Source of the DNA: DASWHK01 sp036398215
Lineage (GTDB): Bacteria > Acidobacteriota > UBA890
Direction: 5' to 3'
DNA: 13,748 nt
NCBI GenBank assembly: GCA_036398215.1
Contig: DASWHK010000170.1
Span: 1 to 13,748 of the forward strand
The notes under the pieces are model-generated. The model was given only the letters and a program-made list of their open reading frames with translations, was not told the DNA's origin and made no database searches. A program made the position numbers and the translations under genes. The first letter of the stretch is position 1, and every line of letters starts with the position of its first letter. Positions 1 through 6,537 of this stretch are shown here, one piece after another.

Positions 1-1
1 G

Positions 2-796
2 ACGACGCTGTTCACCACCGACTACTTCGGCGAGCCGGCGTTCCTCAGCCAGAGCGGGCAGCTCTACCTGGAGCCGGCCTGCATGGCGCACGGGCGGGTC
101 TATTGCTTCGGACCCACGTTCCGGGCCGAGAAGTCCAAGACGCGCCGCCACCTGATGGAGTTCTGGATGCTCGAGCCCGAGGTCGCCTACGCGACCCTGG
201 ACGACTGCATGGACCTGGCGGAGGACTTCATCGAGCACATCGTGCAGCGCGCCCTCGAGGAGTGCAAAGAGGAGCTCGAGGTGCTCGAACGCGACACCGC
301 CGGCCTCGAGAAGGTCGTCCAGCCGTTCCCGCGGATCCACTATGACGAGGCGGTCGAGATCCTGCGGGAGGCCGGCGAGGATTTCGACTGGGGGAGCGAC
401 TTCGGGGGCGGCCACGAGACGGTGATCTCGGAGGCCTTCGACCGGCCGGTGCTGGTGCACCGCTTCCCGGCGGCGATCAAGGCCTTCTACATGCAGCCCG
501 ACCCGGGGCGCCGGGAGGTGGCGCTGGCCGCCGACATGATCGCCCCGGAGGGCTATGGGGAGATCGTCGGGGGCAGCCAGAGGATCCACGACCCCGAGCT
601 GCTGCTGGCGCGCCTCCGCCAGCACGGCCTCGACGAGCGCAACTACCAGTGGTACATGGACATCCGCCGCTACGGATCGGTGCCGCACTCCGGCTTCGGG
701 ATGGGGCTGGAGCGGGTCGTCGCCTGGATCTGCGGGCTGCCGCACCTGCGGGAGACGATTCCGTACCCGAGGATGCTCGGACGGCTCCGTCCGTGA
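2..796 (+). CDS. asnS: Asparagine--tRNA ligase, 3' part (5' end outside window)
   Basis: Class II aminoacyl-tRNA synthetase that charges tRNA-Asn in the cytoplasm. Only the last 264 residues are here, and the frame is already open at base 2. Visible are the motif 2 region (GPTFRAEKS and RRHLMEFWMLEPE, about 110-180), the AsnRS-type PAAIKAFYM stretch (about 467-493), the EGYGEIVGGSQR block (about 550-582) and motif 3 (GFGMGLERVVAW, about 692-727). The C terminus RETIPYPRM is the usual family ending. The KAFYM and GGSQR signatures favour AsnRS over AspRS, and nothing indicates the GAD domain of bacterial AspRS. The TGA stop overlaps the GTG start of pgpA as GTGA, so translation of the two is probably coupled. 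Identity is secure; the start lies upstream of the window. Confidence 0.96.
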   Translation, partial: TTLFTTDYFGEPAFLSQSGQLYLEPACMAHGRVYCFGPTFRAEKSKTRRHLMEFWMLEPEVAYATLDDCMDLAEDFIEHIVQRALEECKEELEVLERDTAGLEKVVQPFPRIHYDEAVEILREAGEDFDWGSDFGGGHETVISEAFDRPVLVHRFPAAIKAFYMQPDPGRREVALAADMIAPEGYGEIVGGSQRIHDPELLLARLRQHGLDERNYQWYMDIRRYGSVPHSGFGMGLERVVAWICGLPHLRETIPYPRMLGRLRP

Positions 797-1257
797 GCCC
801 GGCTGCCGGCGCCCGCGCCGCGCGCCTGCTGGCCACCGGCTTCGGCGCCGGCTTCCTGTGGCCGGCCCCGGGGACCTGGGGATCGCTGCTCGGGCTCATC
901 CTCTTCCTGCCGCTGGCGTCGCTGACCTGGCCCCTGCAACTGGCCGCCGCGATCGGCCTGACAGCGCTGGGCACGGCCGCGGCCCATCGCGCGGCCCCCG
1001 GCCTCGGCGGCGACGATCCCTCCGCCGTCGTCATCGACGAGTGGGCCGCCATGTGGTTGTCGCTGGTGGGCATCGCAGGGGCGACCGGATGGGTGCTGGC
1101 GTTCTTCCTCTTCCGGATCTTCGACATCATCAAGCCGTTCCCGGGGCGCCGCTTCGAGGCCCTCCCCGGGGGGCTGGGGATCATGGCCGACGACGTGGTC
1201 GCCGCCGGCTACACGCAAATCTGCGTGCGGCTGGCGCTCGCCTGGCTGGAAGCATGA
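793..1257 (+). CDS. pgpA: Phosphatidylglycerophosphatase A
   Basis: Membrane phosphatase that removes the phosphate from phosphatidylglycerophosphate to give phosphatidylglycerol. The 154-residue product has the family landmarks: PAPGTWGSLLG (residues 24-34), DDPSAVVIDEWAAMW (74-88), FRIFDIIKPFPGRR (107-120) and GGLGIMADDVVAAG (126-139). The acidic pairs DD and DE are the metal-binding and catalytic positions known in the family. Hydrophobic stretches near residues 31-60 and 91-108 fit an inner-membrane protein. I chose the GTG at 793 because it overlaps the asnS stop and gives a normal length; the frame is open further upstream, but only inside asnS. It ends in an ATGA overlap with the next gene. 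It works downstream of PlsY and GpsA, encoded just after it. Confidence 0.93.
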   Translation: MSPAAGARAARLLATGFGAGFLWPAPGTWGSLLGLILFLPLASLTWPLQLAAAIGLTALGTAAAHRAAPGLGGDDPSAVVIDEWAAMWLSLVGIAGATGWVLAFFLFRIFDIIKPFPGRRFEALPGGLGIMADDVVAAGYTQICVRLALAWLEA

Positions 1258-1784
1258 GCGGCGAGCGGCGGGCGCGCGATGAGCTCGCCGATCTCGGCGT
1301 GAGCGTCGGGCGGCTGCTGCGCCAGCGGCGCGAGACGCTGGCCCTCGCCGAGAGCTGCACGGGCGGTTTGATCGCCGCGGCGCTGACCGAGATGCCCGGG
1401 GCCTCCGAGTACCTGTGGGGCGGCGCCGTCGTCTACACGGCGGCCAGCAAGCGGGCGCTCGCCGGCCTCGACGCGGCGACGCTCGAGCGGCACGGCACCG
1501 TCTCGGCGGCGACCAGCGAGGCGCTGGCGGCGGCGATCCGCCGCCTCTCGGGCGCCAGCTACGGCCTGGCGGTGACCGGGTGGGCGGGGCCGGATACCGA
1601 CGCCGGCGGCTCCGTGGGGACGGTCTTCGCGGCCCTCGACGACGGCGGGGAGATCATCGAGCGGCGCTGGCAGCTCCCCGGAGATCGCCGGCAGGTCCGT
1701 GACGCCGCCGCGACCCGGGCGCTGGCGCTCTTGCGGGCCCACCTGCAGGCGAAGCAGGACACCGGCGCCGGTAACAGCCGATGA
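1254..1784 (+). CDS. pncC: CinA C-terminal domain protein, nicotinamide-nucleotide amidase
   Basis: Predicted to deamidate nicotinamide mononucleotide to nicotinic acid mononucleotide in pyridine-nucleotide salvage. The 176-residue protein is only the CinA C-terminal domain; the N-terminal MoaB-like domain of full-length CinA is absent. ESCTGG (residues 33-38) holds the family's catalytic serine, and GGAVVYTAASK (56-66) holds the conserved Tyr and Lys. The later glycine motif reads TGWAGP (108-113), where Ile is commoner than Trp, followed by GGSVGTVF. Start ATG overlaps the pgpA stop (ATGA at 1254-1257), and its stop overlaps the plsY start (ATGA at 1781-1784). The family assignment is secure. 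The amidase activity is inferred from characterised members, and the last dozen residues are unconserved. Confidence 0.9.
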   Translation: MSGERRARDELADLGVSVGRLLRQRRETLALAESCTGGLIAAALTEMPGASEYLWGGAVVYTAASKRALAGLDAATLERHGTVSAATSEALAAAIRRLSGASYGLAVTGWAGPDTDAGGSVGTVFAALDDGGEIIERRWQLPGDRRQVRDAAATRALALLRAHLQAKQDTGAGNSR

Positions 1785-2377
1785 CCCCCGCCGCACAGAT
1801 CGCCGCCGGTCTCGCCGCCGGCTTCGCCCTCGGCAGCATCCCCAGCGGCTACCTCCTGGTCCGGCTGAAGACCGGCGCCGACGTCCGCGACAGCGGCAGC
1901 GGCAACATCGGGGCGACCAACGTCGGCCGGGTGCTGGGCGCGGCGGGCGGCGTGCTGACCCTGGCGCTGGATGCCGCCAAGGGGGCGGCCGCCGTCCTGC
2001 TGTGCGGCTATCTCGGCCTCGACGCCGCGGCGGCGGCGCTGGGCGCGGTGCTCGGCCATTGCTACACCCCCTGGCTGGGCGGCCGGGGCGGCAAGGGGGT
2101 CGCCACGCTGCTGGGCTCGTTTGCGGTCCTGGCGCCGCTGGCCACCGCCGGCGCGGCGGTGGTGCTGGTGGCGACCGCCGCCCTCTCTCGAATGATGTCG
2201 CTGGCCTCGCTGCTGGCCTCGGCGGCGTTGCCGCTGATCGCTTGGCTGCTGCGCGAGCCGCGGGCCACCATCGTCGCGGCGCTCGCCACCCTGGTGCTGA
2301 TCGTCTGGCGACATCGCGACAACATCGGCCGGATCGCCGCCGGCCAGGAGCGCAAGCTGGGGAGGTCGTCGCCGTGA
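1781..2377 (+). CDS. plsY: Acyl-phosphate:glycerol-3-phosphate acyltransferase
   Basis: Integral membrane enzyme that transfers an acyl group from acyl-phosphate to sn-glycerol-3-phosphate, forming lysophosphatidate, the first membrane step of phospholipid synthesis. At 198 residues it has normal family length. The three cytoplasmic-loop motifs are present: GSIPSGY (18-24), SGSGNIGATN (38-47) and GGRGGKGVAT (100-109). Alanine- and leucine-rich segments between them fit the multi-pass fold, and the tail RHRDNIGRIAAGQERK is typical. The ATG overlaps the pncC stop as ATGA. The 3' end (from about 2321) takes part in a diverged tandem duplication that continues to the gpsA start; an extra GTG start (2374) overlaps the plsY stop. 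GpsA, encoded next, makes its substrate. PlsX, which supplies acyl-phosphate, is not in the window. Confidence 0.95.
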   Translation: MTPAAQIAAGLAAGFALGSIPSGYLLVRLKTGADVRDSGSGNIGATNVGRVLGAAGGVLTLALDAAKGAAAVLLCGYLGLDAAAAALGAVLGHCYTPWLGGRGGKGVATLLGSFAVLAPLATAGAAVVLVATAALSRMMSLASLLASAALPLIAWLLREPRATIVAALATLVLIVWRHRDNIGRIAAGQERKLGRSSP

Positions 2378-2470
2378 GCGCCGGGTATGGCGATGGTGGC
2401 AACCTCGGCCGGATTGCCGCCGACCGCCGGGCCGATGGCGGGAGATCGTCGACATGAGCGCCGGGTATCG
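2321..2470 (+). repeat. Diverged tandem duplication (about 80-bp period) across the plsY-gpsA junction
   Basis: Bases 2321-2390 and 2401-2470 line up without gaps at an offset of exactly 80. By eye 52 of 70 positions match. The outer blocks are strongest (2321-2340 against 2401-2420, 18/20; 2361-2390 against 2441-2470, 26/30), while the middle 20 bases are near random. The left copy covers the plsY 3' end and its GTGA stop/start. The right copy covers the 76-bp spacer and the first gpsA codons. Both copies contain TGAGCGCCGGGTAT. The simplest reading is an old duplication of the gene junction. Confidence 0.8.
2374..2457 (+). other. 27-codon mini-ORF created by the junction duplication
   Basis: A GTG at 2374 overlaps the plsY stop as GTGA, and the ORF's own TGA (2455-2457) overlaps the gpsA ATG as ATGA. 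It therefore bridges the gap between the two genes. It starts VSAGYG, matching the gpsA start MSAGYR. Its end NLGRIAA...GRSST matches the plsY end NIGRIAA...GRSSP, with 10 of 18 residues identical. This head-of-gpsA, tail-of-plsY structure is what a tandem duplication spanning the junction would leave. It may be translated only to carry ribosomes on to gpsA. I see no reason to give the peptide a function, and it may be a relic. Confidence 0.45.
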
Positions 2471-3485
2471 CCCGCTCGATCCGGCGGCGCGCTGGCGGAT
2501 CGCGGTGATCGGCGCCGGCTCGTGGGGCACGGCGCTGGCCGTGCACGCGGCGCGGGCGGGGCACGAGGTGCGCTTGTGGGCGCGGCGCGCCGAGCTCGCC
2601 GAGCGCCTGGCGAGCAGCCGTGAGAACCGCGACTACCTGCCCGATTGCGCGCTGCCCGAAGGGCTCCTCGTCACCGCGGACGGCGGCGAGGCGATGGAAG
2701 GCGCCGGCCTGGTGCTGAGCGTGGTGCCGTCCCGGCACCTGCGCGCGGTCTGGGAGCGGCTGGGGCCGAGCCTGCCGGTGGGCGCCCACCTGGTGTCGGC
2801 CACCAAGGGGCTGGAGCAGGACAGCGGCCTGCGGATGAGCGAGGTGCTCGCCGAGTACGCCGAAGGACGGCAAGCCTCGGTGGCGGCCCTCTCCGGGCCG
2901 TCGTTCGCCGCCGAGCTTGTGCAGGGGCATCCGACGGCGGTCACCCTGGGGTGCACCGACAGCGACGCCGCCGAGGCCGTCCAGCATTGCCTGAGCGAGG
3001 GGCCGCTGCGCGTCTACCGCAACCCCGACATCATCGGCGTCGAGCTCGGAGGGGCGCTCAAGAACGTCATCGCCATCGCCACCGGCATCGCCGACGGCCT
3101 CGGCTTCGGTACCAACACCCGGGCGGCGCTGATCACCCGCGGCCTCGGCGAGCTCGCCCGGCTGGCCGCCGCCAGGGGAGCGATGCCGCGGACGCTGACC
3201 GGGCTGGCGGGCCTTGGCGACCTGGTGCTGACCTGCACCGGGCCGCTGAGCCGCAACCGCCACGTCGGCGTGCAGCTCGGCCGCGGCCGCCGGATCGACG
3301 AGATCGTCGCCGAGATGCACATGGTGGCCGAGGGGGTCGAGACCGCGGCGGCCGCCTACCACCTGAGCCGCAAGAGCGGCGTGCAGATGCCGATCACCGA
3401 GCAGGTCTTCGCGATCCTCGGCGGCGGAAAGCAGCCGCGGGAGGCAATCGAGGACCTCATGGCCCGAGAGCTCGTGCAGGAATGA
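2454..3485 (+). CDS. gpsA: Glycerol-3-phosphate dehydrogenase [NAD(P)+]
   Basis: Cytoplasmic enzyme that reduces dihydroxyacetone phosphate to sn-glycerol-3-phosphate, the backbone used by PlsY. The 343-residue protein has the Rossmann motif IGAGSWGTALA (19-29), SATKGLE (115-121), the SGPSFAAEL signature (147-155), and GGALKNVIAIATGIADGLGFG (from 199), whose Lys203 is the catalytic lysine by family knowledge. The substrate-binding stretch TNTRAALITRGLGEL follows, then GLAGLGDLVLTCTG. The ATG at 2454 lies in ATGA, shared with the stop of the upstream mini-ORF. The GTG at 2374 is in another frame and cannot be its start, so an ancestral overlap with plsY has probably been separated by the 80-bp duplication. 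Its own stop lies in ATGA at 3482-3485, overlapping a possible repeat-encoded ORF. Confidence 0.96.
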   Translation: MSAGYRPLDPAARWRIAVIGAGSWGTALAVHAARAGHEVRLWARRAELAERLASSRENRDYLPDCALPEGLLVTADGGEAMEGAGLVLSVVPSRHLRAVWERLGPSLPVGAHLVSATKGLEQDSGLRMSEVLAEYAEGRQASVAALSGPSFAAELVQGHPTAVTLGCTDSDAAEAVQHCLSEGPLRVYRNPDIIGVELGGALKNVIAIATGIADGLGFGTNTRAALITRGLGELARLAAARGAMPRTLTGLAGLGDLVLTCTGPLSRNRHVGVQLGRGRRIDEIVAEMHMVAEGVETAAAAYHLSRKSGVQMPITEQVFAILGGGKQPREAIEDLMARELVQE

Positions 3486-3619
3486 AATCGTTTGATGGGT
3501 CTGGTGCTCCTCATGCCGGCTTGGCTCGCGGATCTTTTGATGGGTCCGGTGCTCCTCATGCCAGCTTGGCTCGCGGATCTTTTGATGGGTCCGGTGCTCC
3601 TCGGGCCATCGTCTGGTAG
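3482..3619 (+). CDS. Possible 45-residue repeat peptide, coupled to gpsA
   Basis: The ATG at 3482 overlaps the gpsA stop as ATGA, and the ORF runs to TAG at 3617-3619. The product is about 2.5 copies of a 15-residue unit, SFDGSGAPHAGLARG, with one Gly-to-Ser difference between full copies. I do not recognise it. Codons are unusually rich in T-ending forms (TTT, GAT, TCT, GGT, GCT, CCT, CAT), unlike gpsA or ftsY. The repeat period is a multiple of three and contains no stops, so other frames on both strands stay open too; openness is therefore weak evidence of coding. It could equally be a non-coding repeat element whose frame happens to follow a stop codon. Confidence 0.2.
   Translation: MKSFDGSGAPHAGLARGSFDGSGAPHASLARGSFDGSGAPRAIVW
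3491..3611 (+). repeat. 45-bp direct tandem repeat, about 2.5 units
   Basis: Unit 1 is 3491-3535, unit 2 is 3536-3580, and a third begins at 3581 and matches for 22 bases before decaying near 3603. Units 1 and 2 differ at only two of 45 positions (C/T at unit position 12, G/A at position 28). Each begins TTTGATGGGT and ends CTCGCGGATCT. The unit is less GC-rich (27/45) than neighbouring genes. It starts five bases after the gpsA stop. Each unit can form a modest hairpin on the + strand: positions 8-13 pair with 39-44, and 25-28 with 32-35. Confidence 0.93.
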
Positions 3620-3698
3620 GTCGGGCGGGCGAGGGTGCGGCTGGCGGCGGGGAGATAGGCCTCTCATAGCTTGCGGGTCGTATGCTACGCTTGTGCTC
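3604..3698 (+). other. Leader region before the TPR gene
   Basis: Together with the preceding repeat this forms the longest non-housekeeping gap in the window (about 213 bases). It contains a G-rich run (about 3615-3655) and then a more AT-containing stretch with TATGCT at 3681-3686, which could be a -10 element. I see no convincing -35 at the right distance and no clear Shine-Dalgarno sequence before the ATG at 3699. No T-tailed terminator stem is visible. A promoter here is plausible but weakly supported. Confidence 0.25.
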
Positions 3699-4505
3699 AT
3701 GCGTTATCTCAAGGAAGGGCTGTGTTGGAGCGCGCTCGCCTGTGCGTTGGCGGTCACCATCGGCAGCTTCGCGCCCGTCGCCGCGGCCAGCCCGGGGCAA
3801 AATCCGGCGCAGGTAGACCCCCGCGACCTGCAGATGCTGGCGATCCTCTACATCCAGGAAAACCAGCCGAACGAGGCGCTTCCCCTGCTGGAGCGGGCGA
3901 TCGACCTGTATCCGGAGAACGGCGAGACCCACATGTGGTACGGGGTCGCGCTGCTGCTCACCGAGCAGTTGGATCCTGCCGAAGAGGCCTTCATGCGCGC
4001 CCTGTCGCGCAACCCGGGCCTCACCGACGCCCGCAACTGGATGGGCCTGCTGCGCTACAAGCAGGGTGACCTCGACGCCGCCGTGCGCGAGTTCCGCGAG
4101 GCCCTCCTCGACCCGGCCTACCCGCCGACCTCGAAGGCGCGCGTCCGCCTCAACCTGGGCCGCGTCTACCTCGAGCTCGGCGCTCCGGAGGCCGCCCGCG
4201 AGCAGCTTTCCGAGGGCATCGCGATCGGCATACCCCGCTCCGACCCCAACTACCAGCTCATCCATGTCCTTTTGGCGCGGTCGCTGACCGACCTGGGACG
4301 CACCCAGGAGGCGATCGCGGCGCTCCTGCGGGCGCTCGAGACCGACGAGAACCACGTCGAGGCTCGGCTGCTGCTGGGCCTGGCCTATCGGGACCTGGGT
4401 CAGACGCGCGTCGCCCGGGAGCATCTGGAAAAGGTGGTGGAGCTGGCCCCGGGGACCGAGTTCGCCGAACGGGCGCAGGTCGCCCTCGCTCGGCTGCGGG
4501 GCTGA
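3699..4505 (+). CDS. Secreted TPR-repeat protein (PilF/PilW-like)
   Basis: Predicted exported scaffold protein of 268 residues. The N terminus has a basic start (MRYLKEG), a hydrophobic core (about residues 9-28) and a signal peptidase I-like VAAAS site near residues 27-31. There is no proper lipobox although Cys is present in the core. About six TPR units follow, near 40-72, 74-106, 108-140, 145-177, 187-219 and 221-254, with the usual small and aromatic residues (for example LNLGRVYLELG and LLLGLAYRDLG). The overall layout resembles the type IV pilus stability proteins PilF/PilW, but this is similarity of architecture only. I chose ATG 3699 for the signal peptide; GTG 3693 is in frame and possible. 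The stop is 7 bases before ftsY, so the two are probably co-transcribed. Confidence 0.85.
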   Translation: MRYLKEGLCWSALACALAVTIGSFAPVAAASPGQNPAQVDPRDLQMLAILYIQENQPNEALPLLERAIDLYPENGETHMWYGVALLLTEQLDPAEEAFMRALSRNPGLTDARNWMGLLRYKQGDLDAAVREFREALLDPAYPPTSKARVRLNLGRVYLELGAPEAAREQLSEGIAIGIPRSDPNYQLIHVLLARSLTDLGRTQEAIAALLRALETDENHVEARLLLGLAYRDLGQTRVAREHLEKVVELAPGTEFAERAQVALARLRG

Positions 4506-4512
4506 CGCCGGG

Positions 4513-5421
4513 TTGGCTGCAGGCATCTTCGGCCGGACGCTCGGCCGGACTCGAGATCGTCTGATTGCCGCGGTGCGCGGGCTTCGGCCCGGGCACAAGC
4601 CGGATGAGGCGGCGCTCGAGGCGCTCGAGGAGGCGCTGATCGCCGCCGACGTCGGCCCCGCCGCCGCCCTGAGCCTGGTCGAAGAATTGCGCAGCCGCTC
4701 CGACGGCGATGCCGATCCGGGCCAGCGCCTGCGGGCCGCCATGCTCGAGCAGCTGGCGGCCAGCGGCGTACACACGGGCATCCCCTCCATGCCGGCCGGC
4801 CGCCCCATGGTCATCCTGCTGGTCGGCGTCAACGGCTCCGGAAAGACGACGACGACCGCCAAGCTCGGGGCCCTGTACGCCGCCCACGGCCATCGCGTCA
4901 TCCTCGGCGCCGCCGACACCTTTCGGGCGGCGGCGGTCGAGCAGCTGCAGATCTGGGGCGAGCGGCTTGGCGTGCCGGTGATCGCGCACCGCCCCGGCGG
5001 CGACCCGGCGGCGGTGGTCTTCGACACCTGCGAGGCCAGCCGCTCCCGCGCCCTCGACGTGGCGATCATCGACACGGCCGGAAGGCTGCATACAAAAGAG
5101 AACCTGATGGCGGAGCTCGCCAAGATCCGCCGTGCCGCCGGCAAGGTCATCCCGGGGGCGCCGGACGAGGTGTGGTTGGTGCTCGACGCCACGACCGGCC
5201 AGAATGGTCTCCGTCAGGCTGAGGATTTTCTCGAGCACGCTGGGGTTACCGGTTTGATTCTCGCCAAGCTCGATGGCAGCGCCCGCGGCGGCGTTGCCCT
5301 TTCGATTGCCGACCGCTTGAAGCTGCCGATTCGCTTCGTGGGCACCGGCGAAGGGCTGCAGGACCTCGTGCCCTTCGACGCCGAGGCCTACGTCGACGGT
5401 CTGCTCGGCGAGGATGTCTAG
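4513..5421 (+). CDS. ftsY: Signal recognition particle receptor FtsY
   Basis: SRP receptor GTPase that docks ribosome-SRP complexes at the membrane. The 302-residue protein has the NG domain: N domain with IFGRTLGRTRDRL (5-17) and EALIAADVG (40-48), P-loop GVNGSGKTTT (105-114), DTFRAAAVEQL (135-145), DTAGRLHTKENLM (187-199), the guanine-specificity motif AKLDGSARGG (251-260) and GTGEGLQDL near the end. It lacks the long acidic N-terminal A domain of some FtsY proteins, so membrane attachment probably relies on the short N-terminal helix. The TTG start at 4513 is the only one that keeps the N domain and fits the 7-base gap after the TPR gene. Codons from about 5203 to 5337 are unusually T-ending, unlike the rest of the gene. 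Its partner ffh lies 3 kb downstream. Confidence 0.96.
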   Translation: MAAGIFGRTLGRTRDRLIAAVRGLRPGHKPDEAALEALEEALIAADVGPAAALSLVEELRSRSDGDADPGQRLRAAMLEQLAASGVHTGIPSMPAGRPMVILLVGVNGSGKTTTTAKLGALYAAHGHRVILGAADTFRAAAVEQLQIWGERLGVPVIAHRPGGDPAAVVFDTCEASRSRALDVAIIDTAGRLHTKENLMAELAKIRRAAGKVIPGAPDEVWLVLDATTGQNGLRQAEDFLEHAGVTGLILAKLDGSARGGVALSIADRLKLPIRFVGTGEGLQDLVPFDAEAYVDGLLGEDV

Positions 5422-5427
5422 AAACGC

Positions 5428-6537
5428 GTGTCGGACCGCCGCTACCTGCGAGAATGCCTGGAGCTGGCGGCGCGCGGGCGCGGCGCCACCAGCCCGAACC
5501 CGATGGTCGGCGCCGTCATCGTCCGCGAGGGGACGGTCGTCGGCCGCGGCTTTCACCCCGGGCCCGGCAAGCCCCACGCCGAGCGCCTGGCCCTGCAGGA
5601 GGCCGGCGAGCGGGCCCGCGGCGCGACCCTGTACGTCAACATCGAGCCGTGTCGCCACCAGGGACGCACGCCACCGTGCGTCGACGCGATCATCGAATCC
5701 GGGGCCGCCAGGGTCGTGGTCAGCACGCTCGATCCCGATCCACGCGTCGCCGGCGGCGGGGTGGCGGCGCTGCGGGCGGCGGGGTTGACCGTCGACGTCG
5801 GCGAGGGGGCCCAGGAGGCGGCCTTCCTCAACGACGCGTATCTGGCCTTCAAGTCGCGAGGCCTGCCGCTGGTCATCGGCAAGGCGGCGGTATCGCTCGA
5901 CGGCCGCTTGGCGACGCGCGAGCGGCAGTCGCAGTGGATCACCGGGGCTGCGGCCCGGCAGTGGGCCCACGAGCTGCGCGCCGCCAGCGATGCGGTGCTG
6001 GTGGGGATCGGCACCGTCCTCGCCGACGATCCCCGGCTCACCGCTCGCGGCGCCGCCGGCACCGGCCCGCGCCTTCGGGTGGTCCTCGATAGCCGGCTGC
6101 GGACGCCGCCGCAGGCCCGGCTCCTGGCCGAGGCCGACGGCCAGCCGCTGATCTTTAGCGGCGTGGCGGCGGAGCGCGAGGCCCAGCGGCGGCTCGAGGC
6201 GGCGGGGGCCGAGGTCGAGCGGCTGGGGACCACGGCCGGGGGGATGCTGGCCTGGCCCGAGGTGATGGCGGCCCTGGCCCGCCGGGAGGTGCTGTCGGTG
6301 CTCGTAGAGGGGGGTAGCGGCGTGCTTACCAGCGCCTTCGAGGCTGATATACTGGACAAGTTATTCCTCGTCTACGCCCCCCTCTTGATCGGCGGCTCGG
6401 CCGCCTTGTCGCTGTGGGGGGGCGCCGGCGTCGGTGAGCTCACCGCAGCGCCGCGCCTGCATCACGTGAGACGGTTCGATCTCGGCGATGATTGGGCGGT
6501 CGAGGGTTACCTGCACCCACCAGAGCCGCCCCTTTAG
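5428..6537 (+). CDS. ribD: Bifunctional riboflavin deaminase/reductase RibD
   Basis: Carries out the second and third steps after GTP cyclohydrolase II: deamination of the pyrimidine, then NADPH-dependent reduction of the ribosyl side chain. At 369 residues it has both domains. The deaminase domain (about 1-145) has TSPNPMVGAVIV (21-32) and the zinc ligands His50 and Glu52 (HAE), Cys75 and Cys84 (EPC...GRTPPC), at the same numbers as in E. coli RibD. The reductase domain (about 147-369) has KAAVSLDGRLA, SQWITG, GIGTVLADDPRLTAR and LVEGGSGVLTSAF. The GTG start at 5428 gives the normal N terminus; an ATG at 5414 is in another frame. It begins 6 bases after ftsY. A small inverted repeat follows its stop, before ribE. 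Confidence 0.95.
   Translation: MSDRRYLRECLELAARGRGATSPNPMVGAVIVREGTVVGRGFHPGPGKPHAERLALQEAGERARGATLYVNIEPCRHQGRTPPCVDAIIESGAARVVVSTLDPDPRVAGGGVAALRAAGLTVDVGEGAQEAAFLNDAYLAFKSRGLPLVIGKAAVSLDGRLATRERQSQWITGAAARQWAHELRAASDAVLVGIGTVLADDPRLTARGAAGTGPRLRVVLDSRLRTPPQARLLAEADGQPLIFSGVAAEREAQRRLEAAGAEVERLGTTAGGMLAWPEVMAALARREVLSVLVEGGSGVLTSAFEADILDKLFLVYAPLLIGGSAALSLWGGAGVGELTAAPRLHHVRRFDLGDDWAVEGYLHPPEPPL

Noticed and set aside
2..796. Aspartyl- or lysyl-tRNA synthetase instead of AsnRS
   Set aside because: The KAFYM segment, the GGSQR block and the C-terminal RETIPYPRM ending fit AsnRS.
2387..2623. Plus-strand ORF starting at an ATG in the plsY-gpsA spacer
   Set aside because: It runs mainly through the gpsA coding region in another frame with Arg/Gly/Ala-rich sequence; gpsA itself is unambiguous.
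3491..3611. CRISPR array
   Set aside because: The units abut each other with no unique spacers, and no cas genes are present. It is a simple tandem repeat.
3492..4505. Longer start for the TPR protein through the 45-bp repeat
   Set aside because: The frame is open because the repeat has no stops in it. ATG 3699 begins a proper signal peptide, which an upstream start would bury.
1209..5192. A 1,327-codon open frame on the minus strand, and similar long minus-strand frames at 4258-5970, 6935-8476, 8481-9674 and 9892-11565
   Set aside because: They lie antisense to clear, conserved genes and their translations are low-complexity Arg/Ala/Gly/Pro/His sequences. High GC at third positions removes stop codons from such frames.
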